Below, piece after piece: positions 47,327 to 58,140 of a DNA stretch of 64,000 nt. The notes under the pieces were generated by a model. The model ran no database searches. It was not told the origin of the DNA and worked only from the letters and a program-made list of their open reading frames with translations. The position numbers and the translations under genes were made by a program. The DNA lies in assembly GCA_021442155.1 (NCBI GenBank), contig CM038221.1, positions 28,363,906 to 28,427,905 on the forward strand, written 5' to 3'. Within the stretch, counting starts at the first letter, position 1. Each line of letters opens with the position of its first letter. The stretch is from Cymbidium sinense. Its lineage: Eukaryota > Streptophyta > Magnoliopsida > Asparagales > Orchidaceae.

Positions 47327-47800
47327 TTAAATATGAAAAATTTGTATACATAGCACAAATTTGTATATATTTACATATAATTTATAAAATAGGAGTATTG
47401 ATATACATACCACATAATTTTTATGTATTTATATATCTAATACCTAAACTTTAATTTTACATATATATAACACTTAATCTTCAATATCAAAAATACTACT
47501 TTATTCACTTTTAAAACGAAATACCTTTTAAAAAAAATATTAGATAAAGAAATATCTAACTTAGATATATAAATACATAAAAATTATGTGGTATATATGT
47601 AAATCCCCTTATAAATATATCATCTTTTCTATACTTCAAAAACTAAATTTTATTTCAAAAAATTAAGAAAAGTAATATTTCTATTATAATAATAAAAATT
47701 TAGGTATTATATATGTAAATATTTATATTTAGTTGTTAGATATGTAAATATATATCAATTGTGTGCTATGTATGTAAATGCCCCTTTAAATATAGGAAAA
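47327..47800. mobile_element. Nested foldback MITE at the CAF1 promoter
   Basis: Outer arms (about 47327-47380 and 47738-47800; TACATAGCACAAATTTGTAT versus CAATTGTGTGCTATGTATGT) enclose inner arms 47401-47440 and 47561-47600. The inner arms are reverse complements in about 38 of 40 bases (CCACATAATTTTTATGTATT). Both pairs are members of one family, so one copy seems to sit inside another. Related copies lie at about 57695-58000 and 63836-64000. Confidence 0.8.
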
Positions 47801-48928
47801 TTTACAAATTAATTATGAAATATATGTATATTTAAAATTTAACTATCCTTCTATTTTTTTAACTAGTGGATTCATGTATTTGTATATATTACAATAAAAT
47901 TATTAAGAATTTTATAAAAATGAAAAATAAGGATTGGACTTTTGTTATGAATTTTAATATTTTTTAAGTTAATTTAAAATATTAAGATTGAAGATAATTA
48001 ATTTATAAATATAGATGAATAGGATGACTCTAAATGTAAAATCCCTTAGTAAATTTAATAATTTTTTAATAAATCCTATAAAACTTAAATTCAAAAATTA
48101 TTTGAAATGTTGATAATTAAATCTAATTAAATATTGTGCTACTGTTTTATTACTTATATGAGGATTTAATCTAATTATTTTATTTAATATTAAATAATAA
48201 ATATTTAGAAGTTATTTTTATCATATTTCTTATCACAAAAAGGTTAATTAAACAAATAAATAAAAAAATGGAAGCCAAGTACTTAAAAATAATAATAATA
48301 ATAATAATATAGCTCATAATATTTAAATTATACACAAATTGAAACTATAATAAATAATATCTAATAGATAATCAAATGAAAATTATAAAAATATAATGAA
48401 AAAAATAGTAAAAGATAATAATTGATATAGTCTTCTCAAATGTCTTTTAAATAATAATAAAATATATAATTCTTTTTATATGAAAATAATAATTAAGAAT
48501 ATCTAATAAGTGAATTAGATAATAATTTTTATTTAATATGTTTACATAAAAATAACATAATCATATTTAAATTAATTAAAATATAATTATCATAATATAA
48601 TATATCAATTAATTGTAAATTTATTAATTAATCATAAAAAATTAAATATATATAATTACATCTAATTTATTAGATTATAATTAATTTAAAATAATATATT
48701 AATTAATTATTCCCTAAACAATTTAAAATTAAATTTAAAATAAATCAAAATAAAAAAAAATAAACTGAAAAGGGAAAGGATTGGGATTTCAGCATTGGAA
48801 ACCCTCGTCCTCTTAACTCCTTTCGCTTCATCACTAAAAAAACGAGACGCCAGAAAGTAATCCTCTTCCCCCCTCCCACCCTCCTTCGCTTCTCTAAATC
48901 CAATGTATTTGCCTGCCAATAGTATTTA
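47801..48928. other. AT-rich intergenic stretch upstream of CAF1
   Basis: Very AT-rich, with an (AAT)n run at about 48289-48310. A GC-richer 120 bp at 48790-48910 (CCCCCCTCCCACCCTCC) has promoter-like CT composition. The 70-codon minus-strand open stretch across it has no domain. Confidence 0.45.
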
Positions 48929-49423
48929 GGGTTATTTGGCTGTCTGCATTTAGAGTGTTGTAAAGTAAACTAAATGCAAAGAATTTTATTTTTTTAGTAT
49001 TTAGTATGGTGCAAAGTAAAATTTCAATGCATTTGTAGTGTATTTGAAATATATTAGAATGATTATTTTGGGTGTATTTGGAATTCGTCTGATTTGTGCG
49101 AATTCCAAATATATCGACCGGTGTAAAGTGTTTGATGCTTCTCCACTCCTCTTTGTCACAACGCCAACCATCATCCGCCTGTCCGCCGAACCATCGCCGT
49201 GATCACCGCCATTGTCACTACCACCGCCACTAGCTAGCCCCTACCATCGCCGCCAATAATCTCAAATATACTTTACATTTATTTTGCCAAAATCAAAAAA
49301 ATGAATTTCATATATTTGTAGAGTTTTAAATCAAATAAGTTAAAGTAATCTAAATACATTATATTTTTTTTATACTGCATTTAATTTATTTTATACTATA
49401 AATACATTCAACCAAACAGCCCC
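48929..49423. mobile_element. Harbinger-like MITE, copy 3 (495 bp, complete)
   Basis: Ends GGGTTATTTGGCTG (left) and CCAAACAGCCCC (right) form an imperfect inverted repeat. A TTA lies on both sides (48926-48928 and 49424-49426), the 3-bp duplication typical of PIF/Harbinger elements. The GC-rich core at about 49150-49250 is made of CCGCC/CCATCG-like triplets. Confidence 0.8.
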
Positions 49424-49700
49424 TTAGTAAATCCGGATTTAACCTGCGAAAGCGGCTTTAACGGAATTACAAAAGCAGCGGACTGGGATTATAAATATTA
49501 GATTTTAAATGTTCAATATTTAAATATATAAAATTCTATGACAAATTGAGAAGTATCGAAATGACCTTATTATATATTATAAAAACGCTTATAAAAGTCC
49601 TGGGGAAAAAAATTAAATGGGCTAATGACCCAAGTCCAATCCACTAAGGCAATACAACTTTAAAATTTAGGACATTAAATTTTATTAACATTACTATTAT

Positions 49701-49705
49701 ATATT
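49701..49705 (+). other. Target-site duplication ATATT (left)
   Basis: ATATT here and at 57327-57331 flank the LTR element exactly, showing that both LTRs belong to one insertion. Confidence 0.88.
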
Positions 49706-50713
49706 TGTTACGCAAGAAAACCGATATAGAAGAAAGTTTTGCTTTAGCCTCATTTAGAAGTCACACACACGGTGTAATTAAAGAACAAGAGACACTTAAT
49801 TTTAACGGAAAAAACCAAAAGAGGAAAATCACGGCCTAGCCCAAGAAAAGCTTCCACTATGTATCTGTTTTCAGTACAAAGTCTTCCCGAGATTACAGAA
49901 TTGCATGTGAGAGAGAAATAACCGTGTAAATAACAATGATCGTTGTAATCATATCACGATGGAGATGCTGTAACTCCGGGAATACAGGTACAATTAGTGA
50001 CTCGGTATGGCGGTGGTTGATGGTCAGCCGGGAGCTTGATCTGTAAAAGCGATCTGCTTGGAGGATCTTCAAGCTGGGAGCTCTCTTCCTCCTCACTTGG
50101 GGTTTTCCTTCCGCTCTGACTCTTCTTTCTTCCTTGCTTGGACTCTTCCCGTTTCTTCTCTGACTCTTCCTCTTCTTCCTTGCTTGACTCTTCCTCTTCT
50201 TCCTTGCTTGGACTCTTCCTCTTCTTCCTTGCTTGGGGCAGATCACGGCAGGATGCGACATGGGTCGGTAGTATCGATCAATCGCCGAGCTGGCTCCTCC
50301 TCTTCTTCCTCTTTCAGCCCTCTTCTTCTTCACTTGGCCCTCCCCTTCATGTGAGGAATGAAGGTCTATTTATAGAGGAGGATTCTTGTAAATTCATGTA
50401 AAGCCCGTACACTTTGATTGACGGGCTCAAGATGATTCGATCATTTGATGTATTTTGAGCATTTGGACGCTAAATGAAGTCGGAATTATGAGATCTTAGG
50501 CTCGCGATCGTCACAAACGCCGATTTGACTATAAACACTCCATATTTGAGAGTCAGTTTAAAATTTAATTGATGTCCCAAAGATTCCAATGATATTTTAA
50601 GTAATATTCCAATGATATTTTAAGTACTTGATCTCGATCGGTTTTGACTCAAAATCATATCGCTTTCGACATCAAGATTTGTGTTTTGACTAGTGGTATT
50701 TTGAGTCATATCA
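49706..50713 (-). repeat. 3' LTR (1008 bp)
   Basis: On the plus strand starts TGTTACGC and ends GAGTCATATCA. In minus sense it has a TATA box CTATAAATAG at 50366-50375, followed by a purine-rich, GAAGAG-type repeat region (about 50110-50235). It matches 56544-57326 and the inverted copy 58141-59063. Confidence 0.88.
50366..50375 (-). promoter_or_regulatory. LTR TATA box
   Basis: CTATAAATAG on the minus strand, conserved at about 57030 in the other LTR and as CTAAATAGG at 58444-58452 in the solo LTR. It sets the element's sense direction. Confidence 0.7.
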
Positions 50714-50726
50714 GTTGCCCCCCTAA
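50714..50726 (-). other. Polypurine tract
   Basis: Minus strand TTAGGGGGGCAAC directly before the 3' LTR, the expected plus-strand primer position. Confidence 0.75.
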
Positions 50727-51239
50727 TTTTAGATGACATTAGCTTAATCATCAAAAAATATGTGTCAAATGCTCGAAAATAACAAATTGAAAGGTTGCTC
50801 AGGGACCGGCGCTCGCGTATGCACGTAGCGCGAAGGCGCTGGTACGCCGGCATGGCTCGGCCCCGGGTCAAGTCTGGCCGCTGATTTAACACGGAGCGGG
50901 CAGCGGTCGCGCTGGATCTGCGAGCCAGCCTACGGTCTCATGCCGCCGTCAGCGCTGACGGTATAACCCCGCCGCTGCAGCGGATACTCGGTGGCCCGTC
51001 GGTCAGGGTGGCCCGGACTGTTCGCAATGTTTCAGTCAACGGCTGTAAAGAGGGCCAACAATAAGCACTCATGCAAGGGGTTGCCATATGGCCGCTACAC
51101 GCAGCGCCGCTACCTGACCGAGGATTTGAAGGTTTTGCCATTTTTGAGGGTTTACCCTTTGCCCCTGGGCTATAAATTCCCCTGAGAGGAGAGGCACCTT
51201 TCCCCCCTCCTTTCGAGTGAGGGTCCTGAGGCAATCAAG
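50727..51239. other. GC-rich spacer with an opposing TATA box
   Basis: From about 50790 composition jumps to GC-rich. CTATAAAT at 51170-51177 on the plus strand, within GGGCTATAAATTCCCC, is followed by a CT/GA-rich leader-like stretch. This resembles an LTR promoter pointing the opposite way from the element. It may be a captured LTR piece. Confidence 0.35.
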
Positions 51240-52070
51240 AAGACGATCAAGAGGCGCTCGCGAAGGAGGTCAAGGAGGCGATCAAGGCCCACAGATGTTT
51301 CCGGCCACCCGCCTCACGGACCGTCCGGGTTATGTGATCGCGCCCACCAGAGCCGTCAGGACCACACCGCCCGGTCACCGTTGAAGGCGTTCACTGATAC
51401 GCTGGAAACTCCGCCTCCGGACCGTCCCTGGGGAGATATCGGGTTCCATCGATACCCCGCTTCTGGACCGTTAGGGCGCGGCGGCCCAGAGCGCCTGGCT
51501 ATCTTCGGACCGTCCGGATTAGAGGCGACAAGGCTCCTGACTCGTGGTTCCGTTTACGCCCCGACCGGGCGAGGTATCAGGCCTGCCCAATGCCTGGTTC
51601 CGCGGCGCCTGCCTCGGACCGTCCGTTAGAGGCGATCAAGCGCCCACCAGATATCGTACCACCGGTTTCGGCCTCGTCGGACCGTTGGGGAGGCATCAAG
51701 CGCCCACTTGCATACGTTTTACCCGCTCTCGTCCGACGGCCTCACCTGCCCCGAGAGGGTGCCACATACCAGACCCGGTTCGCACCTCCACGGGCCAGTT
51801 AGGGAGGCGACGTACATTTTATTCCGGCCACTGCCCGTCGATCGGCCTCGTGACCGGGTTAGAGGCGATCAAGGCCCATGGTACATACGCCGTTCCGGCG
51901 ACGGCCTCGGCGATCGGCCTGCTTGACCGTCCGGGTTAGCGATCACCGCATATACGCCGGTTCCGGGTTTACCACCGGCTTATGACTCGCCTCGCTCTAA
52001 TCGGCCCCGGGTTAGCGCCAGTTCCAGCATCGGCCCGACCGTCCGGTGGAGGCTATCAAGGCCACGCACG
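51240..52070. repeat. Tandem repeat array A (GGACCGTCCGG units)
   Basis: About nine eroded units sharing CGGACCGTCCGGGTTAGAGG then CGATCAAGGCCCAC and a TACGCCGGTTCCGG segment. Cores lie near 51318, 51419, 51465, 51507, 51615, 51677, 51850, 51923 and 52026. Spacing is irregular (about 40-170 bp). Long open stretches here come from GC-rich composition. Confidence 0.75.
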
Positions 52071-52377
52071 GGTAGACACGCCGACGACGACGACAGTGCC
52101 GCGATGACGAATGACCAACGACGGGCGGAGGTGATCGGCGCGACGAGGCCGACCGGACGCGACCGCGGTCGACGGTTATCATGAAGCGCGGTGTTGATCG
52201 GCCTTTAGCTGCCGCATGTCGAAGGAATGACCACATGGTGACCGCAAGATGGTTTGCCGCGGACACGACCGACGACGATGCGGTCCCCTCCTTCTTCGTA
52301 GGGAAATAAGATTTCTTGAAACTTCAATGGATGGTTCACCACATTGAAATCAAATCGTTTGAGTAGACCAATTCAAG

Positions 52378-52850
52378 GATTTTTTACCCATCCAAAGTTG
52401 TTTGTCGATATTACCCGATGACATTAACTCGTGTGGATCAAAGTTTGACCTTTCCAGGTTATTGAATATTATTCGTCGATGCTAACTCAGATGGAAGAGG
52501 CCGCGAAGTCCACCAAGGACATTTTGACCTATCCTCGTTGTTTGTCGAGCTTTGTCATGACATTAACCCGCATGGAAGAGGCCGCGGAAGTCCACCAAGG
52601 ACGCTTTTCCATTCTTGGGTTGTTTGTTAGAGCTTTTGCTTGATGACGTTTTAACCCGTATGGAAGAGGTCGCGGGAAGTCCACCAAGGACATTTTGACC
52701 TATCCCGTTTATCGAAGTTTTGCTCGAAGACATTAACCTGCATGGAAGAGGTCGCTGGAAGTCCACCAAGCGACGCTTTTGACCTATCCCGGTTGTTAGT
52801 CGAAGTTTTTACACGACGTTAACCCGTCATGGAAGAGGTCACCGCGCATC
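52378..52850. repeat. Tandem repeat array B, block 1 (about 85-bp unit)
   Basis: Five to six units of 80-88 bp, each with GAAGTCCACCAAGGAC, TTTTGACCTATCC, GTTGTTTGTCGA, a small palindrome TCGAGCTTTTGCTCGA and TTAACCCGTATGGAAGAGG. Unit boundaries (after GGAAGAGG) lie near 52500, 52580, 52668, 52750 and 52837. Confidence 0.88.
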
Positions 52851-54510
52851 AGGAGGGCGGACCGCGGCGATAGCTGCCATGGTAACCGCGATCGCGGGTC
52901 GGTGGCTAATCACCGGGCCGCGACGTAAACGTCGCTCGATGGTAGCAGAATAACAATGATAATCGACGACCGTGGTTACCGCTCGGGGGTGGTCACAAGA
53001 ACCGGCGACGATAATGACTGATGACCGACGCATGAATCACGAGTACGGTGAATGACCACAAATGGTTGCGGGCATTCGGGCGTAAGTGACTGCGGCGACG
53101 GTAGTCGGCCAGCGATGCTGACAGTGCGGCGCGGACCGGCCAGGCGGCACGGCCGCTGGTAGCCTGACAATACATGATTGGCCGATGTGATGCGGCGAGC
53201 GGTGACAGCTGGTTGCGGCCATGGGTCATGGCTCGGCAACGGCAACCCACGTAATTTCTGACGGATAGCCGAGAATCACGGGGATGACCGGCAGATGGCG
53301 ACGGTAGGGTTGCCCGATGGTGGCGAAGTCCGGCGACGGTAGTTACGGCGGTGATCGACTACATCATGACACGGGTTGTCGGCGACGGTAGTCAACCACT
53401 AATCGAGATCTTTGACCTATCCGAGGTTGTTGTCGAGCGTGACTGGCGACGCTAACCTGCTGGAAGAGGTTGAATTGAACCGCCGGATTTTAACCTATCC
53501 GGTTGTTGTCGAAGTCTTTGCTCGATGACGTAACTGGAAGAGGTCAATTGAATCACTGCCGACTCGGCATGACCGTGGCGCCTGGGCGCCGATGACCCCA
53601 CACAATGGTGATGACCGTCGAAGATTGCCTGCGATGGTCTGGCCATGGACCGGCCACGGTTCTTATGCGGACCGGCCAGTGGTTAGCGCCATGGAGAGTT
53701 TCGCGAAGGGCGCTCGGCGGCTACCGACTAAAGATCGCGACGTGACGGCACGGTGACCGGCTATTGGTTGGCAAATGACGGGTTGGTCGCCAATGAACCG
53801 GCGACGGCCGGACGGCGCTCAAGACAGAGTCGACGGGATTACTACGACGATAGCCGGCGATGACCGACGATAATGGTGATGTCCATGATGATTGGCAGCG
53901 GCGATCGGCGATGACCGATGGTAATGGGCGGCTACCTGCTGGTTGGTTACAGGTCGACGGGTGGTCGGTAACGAACTGGAGACCGTAGCCGACCGCGATC
54001 GCCGCTATCATGGGATGTGACCGGCGATCAGAAGGTGACCGGTGATCTGGTGACTCTACGGCTGCCACGCTGACCGACGACGATGGTGCCTACGGCCATC
54101 GATACACGACCGGCGGTTGACCGCCGGAAGATTGCCGGTGACGATAATGCGGGACCAGCGAGATTGCCATGGCATGGTCGGCGAAGATCGACGATACCGG
54201 CCAGGTGACATGGGTTGGCGCCGACGGTGGTCGGGCTACACGTTCGAATGGTCGGCGACAATAAACATAAGTGGACCGGCGACTAAACGCCGCGACCGGC
54301 CATACGTGCGGTCGACGGGTGGTGGGTGATGGTGGTGGGTGACCGCGTAGTGAGATTGCCGGCGGCGGCACGGCAAGCGATCGACGACGGCCGGACCGAC
54401 CGACTATCGGCGAATGGGTGGCGACAAGAAATTCGATGATGGTCGCAGCACTGACCGACGAATAATGACGGCACCGGCCACGGCTGACGGTGGTGACGGT
54501 CGGCTGACGG
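52851..54510. repeat. Tandem repeat array C (GACCGGCGAC / GATGACCGACG words)
   Basis: About 1.6 kb of very GC-rich sequence built from short eroded words such as GACCGGCGAC, GGTGATGACCG and CGATGGTAA. No fixed period is visible. Two eroded array B units interrupt it at about 53402-53550. Many overlapping open stretches on both strands lack stops because of composition and show no domain. Confidence 0.7.
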
Positions 54511-55310
54511 CCGAAGATCTTTGACCTATCCGAGGTTGTTAGTCAGAGTGTGACTCGATGACGTTAACCTGTAAGGAAGGGGTCGAATTAATCTGCCGGA
54601 GATTTTGACCTATCAAGGTTGTTTGTCGGTGTTACCCGGCGACGCAACTGTATGGAAGAGAATTGAATCCGCCATGATTTTGACCTATCCAAGGTTGTCG
54701 TGTTGCAGTTACCGCGAACTGCATGGAAGTGGGTCAATCACCGCTGGTGATTTTGACCTATCCAAGGTTGTTTGTCGGTGTTACCCGGCGACGCAACCCG
54801 TATGGAAAGAGAGAAGTCCACCGCGACCTTTTGACCATCTCCGGTTGTTTGTCGAAGCTTGCTCGATACATTAACCCGGAAGAGGTCGCGGGAAGTCCAC
54901 CAAAGATGTTTTGACCTATCATGGGTTGTTAGTCAGAGTTTTTACTCGATGATGTTAACCTGTATGGAAGAGGCCGTGGGAAGTCCACCAAGGACCTTTT
55001 GACCTTTCTTTGTTTTGTTTGTCGAGCTTTTGCTCGATGACATTAACCCGTATGGAAGAGATCGCAGGAAGTCCACCAAGGACGTTTTGACCTATCTTGG
55101 GTTGTTTGTCAGAGTGTTTACTCGATGACGTTGACCCGTATGGAAGAGGTCGCGGGAAGTCCACCAAGTATGTTTTGACTTATCCTGGGTTGTTTGTCGA
55201 GTGTTTACTGACGGCGACCCGTATGGAAGAGGTCGCGGAAGTCCACCACGCTGACCTATCGGTCATTGTTATACATTGACGTTAACCCGTATCATGGAAG
55301 AGGTCAAATA
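54511..55310. repeat. Tandem repeat array B, block 2 (about 10 units)
   Basis: The same unit as block 1, best kept at 54890-55240 where three successive units are nearly complete (about 86-89 bp). The first five units are shortened and altered (TTGTTTGTCGGTGTTACCCG variants). Confidence 0.88.
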
Positions 55311-55689
55311 TTTGTACGAAGAAATGAGTTGACTATTGATCTTTGCCTTTTCTGGTGTTGTTCACTTGCTTATCTTTTGAGATTAAGAGTTGCCCCCATT
55401 GGAGGTATGCATGAGTCGATTGATTCTTTTTCAATTGGACGTGGATATCCTTGTTGAATGGGCCTTTCGATTTCTTCTTTTGATGTAAGCCGACTGCAGG
55501 TTCTTGGGGTGCTTGCAGATTATCCAAATTGTTCATGATGCATTAATTGCCTATCAAGATAAAGATTTCCACACGATGAACTAAGTCGGCATATGACCTG
55601 ACCGTTCTCGCATGAGTGATGAGTAAAAAAGGCCTGACGGAGCCCTTCAAGAAAAAACTCCTCTTAATAGTTCGAGTTTACCTGTGTAT

Positions 55690-56390
55690 TTAAGCTTCTA
55701 AGGAGAACCTCTGGAAGTATTCTTTAAGTGATTCACCCTCGTTCTGTTGAATGCCGGAAAGATGGGAGGAATCTTTAATGATTCTCCGGTTTGCAATGAA
55801 CTGTTCCACAAAAACCTTCCAGGTTCACAAAGTCGCATGGATCCCCTGAAGGGAGAAAACTGCGCGAAGCTCGCTCGAGGGTAACGGGAAGACCCAAAGC
55901 AGCAAAGGTGTCGAGCTCGCTGGATATGCATGATAGTCCCTGGAATGGTTGATGTGTTCGCATCGCCCATCATAGAATCAATGCTCTAAGCTTGAAACTA
56001 CTTGGATTGAAGAATCTAAAGGTGAGGACTCTATAACCGCGGTGTGAGGATGATTAAGGTGAAATTGTATTAAGCTCAGACTGCCGCCAATGCGACGAGC
56101 TGATTAACAAGATAAGCATGTGTGAAGCTATCAACAACGACGGGTGAATTAGTAACCAGCTGGCCGCAGACGCGATGGATGAGTGGAACTATGGTCAAGG
56201 AGATCGCACGGTCTCCATGCGAGGAACTCCTCGGGAGGATTAGCGCTTTGACCTCCTCCCGCAACGACCGATCTTGGGGAGATATGAGTAGTAGCCGGTT
56301 GTAGTCCTCGCAAAAGTCGGATCATCTTATTTTGAGACTCCTCCATTGACACACGATCTTCCAAAGAGATTCCCGCGCCACACCACATGA
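55690..56390 (-). pseudogene. Gag remnant of the LTR element
   Basis: Minus strand readings give GTIMHIQRARHLCCF and, in another frame, LERASRSFLPSGDPCDFVNL then EGF, the capsid-domain pattern of Ty3/Tat gag, where a small hydrophobic block and a Phe-Val-Asn-Leu segment follow. Further right, 56076-56264 and 56149-56394 may be the N-terminal part (VDSFTHAYLVNQLVAL). Frame changes show decay. Confidence 0.55.
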
Positions 56391-56525
56391 TCACGCCTAT
56401 CGGGGAAGGAGGCGAAGGTTACGCCCTTGGTTCAAGGATTGGTTTCGAGAGTGACGAGTTGTCGAGTGCGAGGCTCGTTACGAATGCACCTATGACGACG
56501 CCTTTTCACGAAATTGCGATCAGGG

Positions 56526-56543
56526 ATTCGTCACGACGGCCAA
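56526..56543 (-). other. Primer-binding-site-like sequence
   Basis: Directly inside the 5' LTR the minus strand reads TTGGCCGTCGTGACG, close to the TTGGCGCCGT class of plant Ty3 primer sites but two bases shorter. Position supports the call; the match is imperfect. Confidence 0.45.
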
Positions 56544-57326
56544 TGCTGGCGCTTAAAACCACAACAGAGGAAAGTTTACTGCTTAGCCTTGTTGAGAAGT
56601 CCAAAGACACGTAATTAAAGAGGAACAAGAAAACCTCGAAAGAGGGAAACCATGCTCCCAAGAAAAGCTTCCACTATGTATCTGAGTACAAAGCACATAA
56701 CAGATTAGAATTTCATGTGAGAGAATAACGATCAAAGTTATTATCACCGATGGCGTGATTCTCCTGCAGCAGATATATGGAAGGATGCTTGATGCACTTG
56801 GAGGATCTTCAGCTCTCTTCCTCCTCACTGTTGACTTCCTTTTTTCTTTCCTTAGCTCTTCCTCTTCTCAGTTTGGACTCTTTCCTCTTCCTTGACTCTT
56901 CCTCTTCCTTCCTTGTTGACTCTTTCCGCAGGATCGGCGCAAGGCTCTGCCCAGGCTCCACGACCCAGCTGGCTCTCCTCTTCTTCTTCCTCAGCCTCCT
57001 CTTCTTCTTCATGTGAGGAATGAAGGTCTATTTATATTTAGGAGGGTCATTCTTGTAAATTCATGTACCACCCCTCGTGGACGGTTCGCATTTATTCCTT
57101 CAATCATTTGATGTATTTTGAGCATTTGATGCCCAAATGAAGTAATTATGAGATCTAGTCAGATCCCATCGAGACGCTTTGATTGACTAAACACTCCATA
57201 TTTGAGAGCTGTTTTTAATTGATGTCCCAAAGATTCTAATGATATTTTAAGATTCGATCTCGACGGCTGACTCAAAATCATATCGCTGACATCAAGATTG
57301 TGTACTACAGATTGAGAGTCATATCA
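56544..57326 (-). repeat. 5' LTR (783 bp, with many small deletions)
   Basis: Plus strand starts TGCTGGCGC and ends GAGTCATATCA. Same order of landmarks as the 3' LTR (AAGAAAAGCTTCCACTATGT, GGAATGAAGGTCTATTTATA, TAAACACTCCATATTTGAGA) but shorter by about 225 bp, spread over many small gaps. Confidence 0.85.
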
Positions 57327-57331
57327 ATATT
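57327..57331 (+). other. Target-site duplication ATATT (right)
   Basis: Matches 49701-49705. Confidence 0.88.
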
Positions 57332-57694
57332 ATATAAATTTAAATTGATAACTGATTTTAATTTTTTAAAAATAGTTAGTTATAAAATTTCATCTGATAA
57401 AACTCAGAAAATACAAATTAAAAATATTGAACTTTAAATGATTTATATATCTAAAGAATCTTAAATTTTAAATAATAATATTTAAATATTTTTAAAATAA
57501 ATAATGAATTCTTCATCTTTTCATCTTTTATTACAAAAAATTAAAATAAAATATTAAAGTTAAATATGATGAATATTAGGAGTTATTCAAATGGTAAAAA
57601 AATTCAGAGAAATAGTTATTCAAAATATTATGTATACCTCCATTTAGACATTGTTCAATATAAAAAATGCTCAAGCATTAAATAATTTAAAATA

Positions 57695-57911
57695 AAAAAA
57701 CATTTATGTATAAGCACATATTTTATGCATTTAGATATCTAATGCCTAAATTTTGATATTTACTTATATAATAATTTTTTATGCTTAGAAATATATATTT
57801 CACTTCAAAAAAAGTAGCGATGTTGATATTTTTGATGTGATGTAAAAGATTTAGGTATTATTTATGTAAATATTAAACTTTAGTCTTTAGATATATAAAT
57901 ATATAAGAATT

Positions 57912-57997
<86 letters not shown>

Positions 57998-58000
57998 ATA
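57695..58000. mobile_element. Foldback MITE related to the CAF1 promoter copy, with (TA)n
   Basis: The left arm (about 57705-57770, CATTTAGATATCTAATGCCT) and right arm (about 57860-57935, read inwards TTATATATCTAAAGACTAAA) are diverged reverse complements. A (TA)n run of about 69 bases (57917-57985) extends the right arm. Confidence 0.6.
57917..57985 (+). repeat. (TA)n microsatellite
   Basis: Uninterrupted TA dinucleotides in the MITE arm. Confidence 0.95.
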
Positions 58001-58140
58001 ATATGTTATTAGACATGTATTGCACCAAAATTAACTCTGAAAAGTTATAAAGCTTATAAGAACCTAATTTCTTAAAAAATATATATTTATGTATTTTATG
58101 GATGAGAATTTTAGTTTAAAAAGTGCAATATGATTATTAA

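Larger units (their letters stand above)
49706..57326 (-). mobile_element. Non-autonomous LTR retrotransposon dominated by tandem repeats (7.6 kb)
   Basis: Direct LTRs (49706-50713 and 56544-57326), TG...CA ends, a perfect ATATT duplication, a polypurine tract (50714-50726) and a primer-site-like sequence (56526-56543) define a complete element with minus sense. Inside, only a gag remnant (about 55690-56390) is recognisable. No protease, RT, RNase H or integrase was seen. The remainder is three families of tandem repeat between gag and the 3' LTR. Tat-lineage elements are known to carry tandem repeats in their 3' untranslated region, so this is probably a gag-only derivative. Mobilisation would need enzymes from another element. 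Confidence 0.88.

Noticed and set aside
46517..47454. Several plus-strand and alternate-frame open stretches of 65-155 codons over CAF1 exon 1
   Set aside because: They are shadows of the GC-rich CAF1 exon; the minus-strand frame carries the conserved CAF1 motifs.
49893..50401. Open stretches of 87-146 codons rich in Ser/Leu or Lys/Arg
   Set aside because: They arise from the GAAGAG/CTCTTC simple repeat inside the LTR and recur in the other LTR copies with broken frames.
51381..54474. Many overlapping open stretches (up to 131 codons) on both strands
   Set aside because: Stop codons are rare because of high GC in the tandem arrays; no domain, no consistent frame between repeat units.
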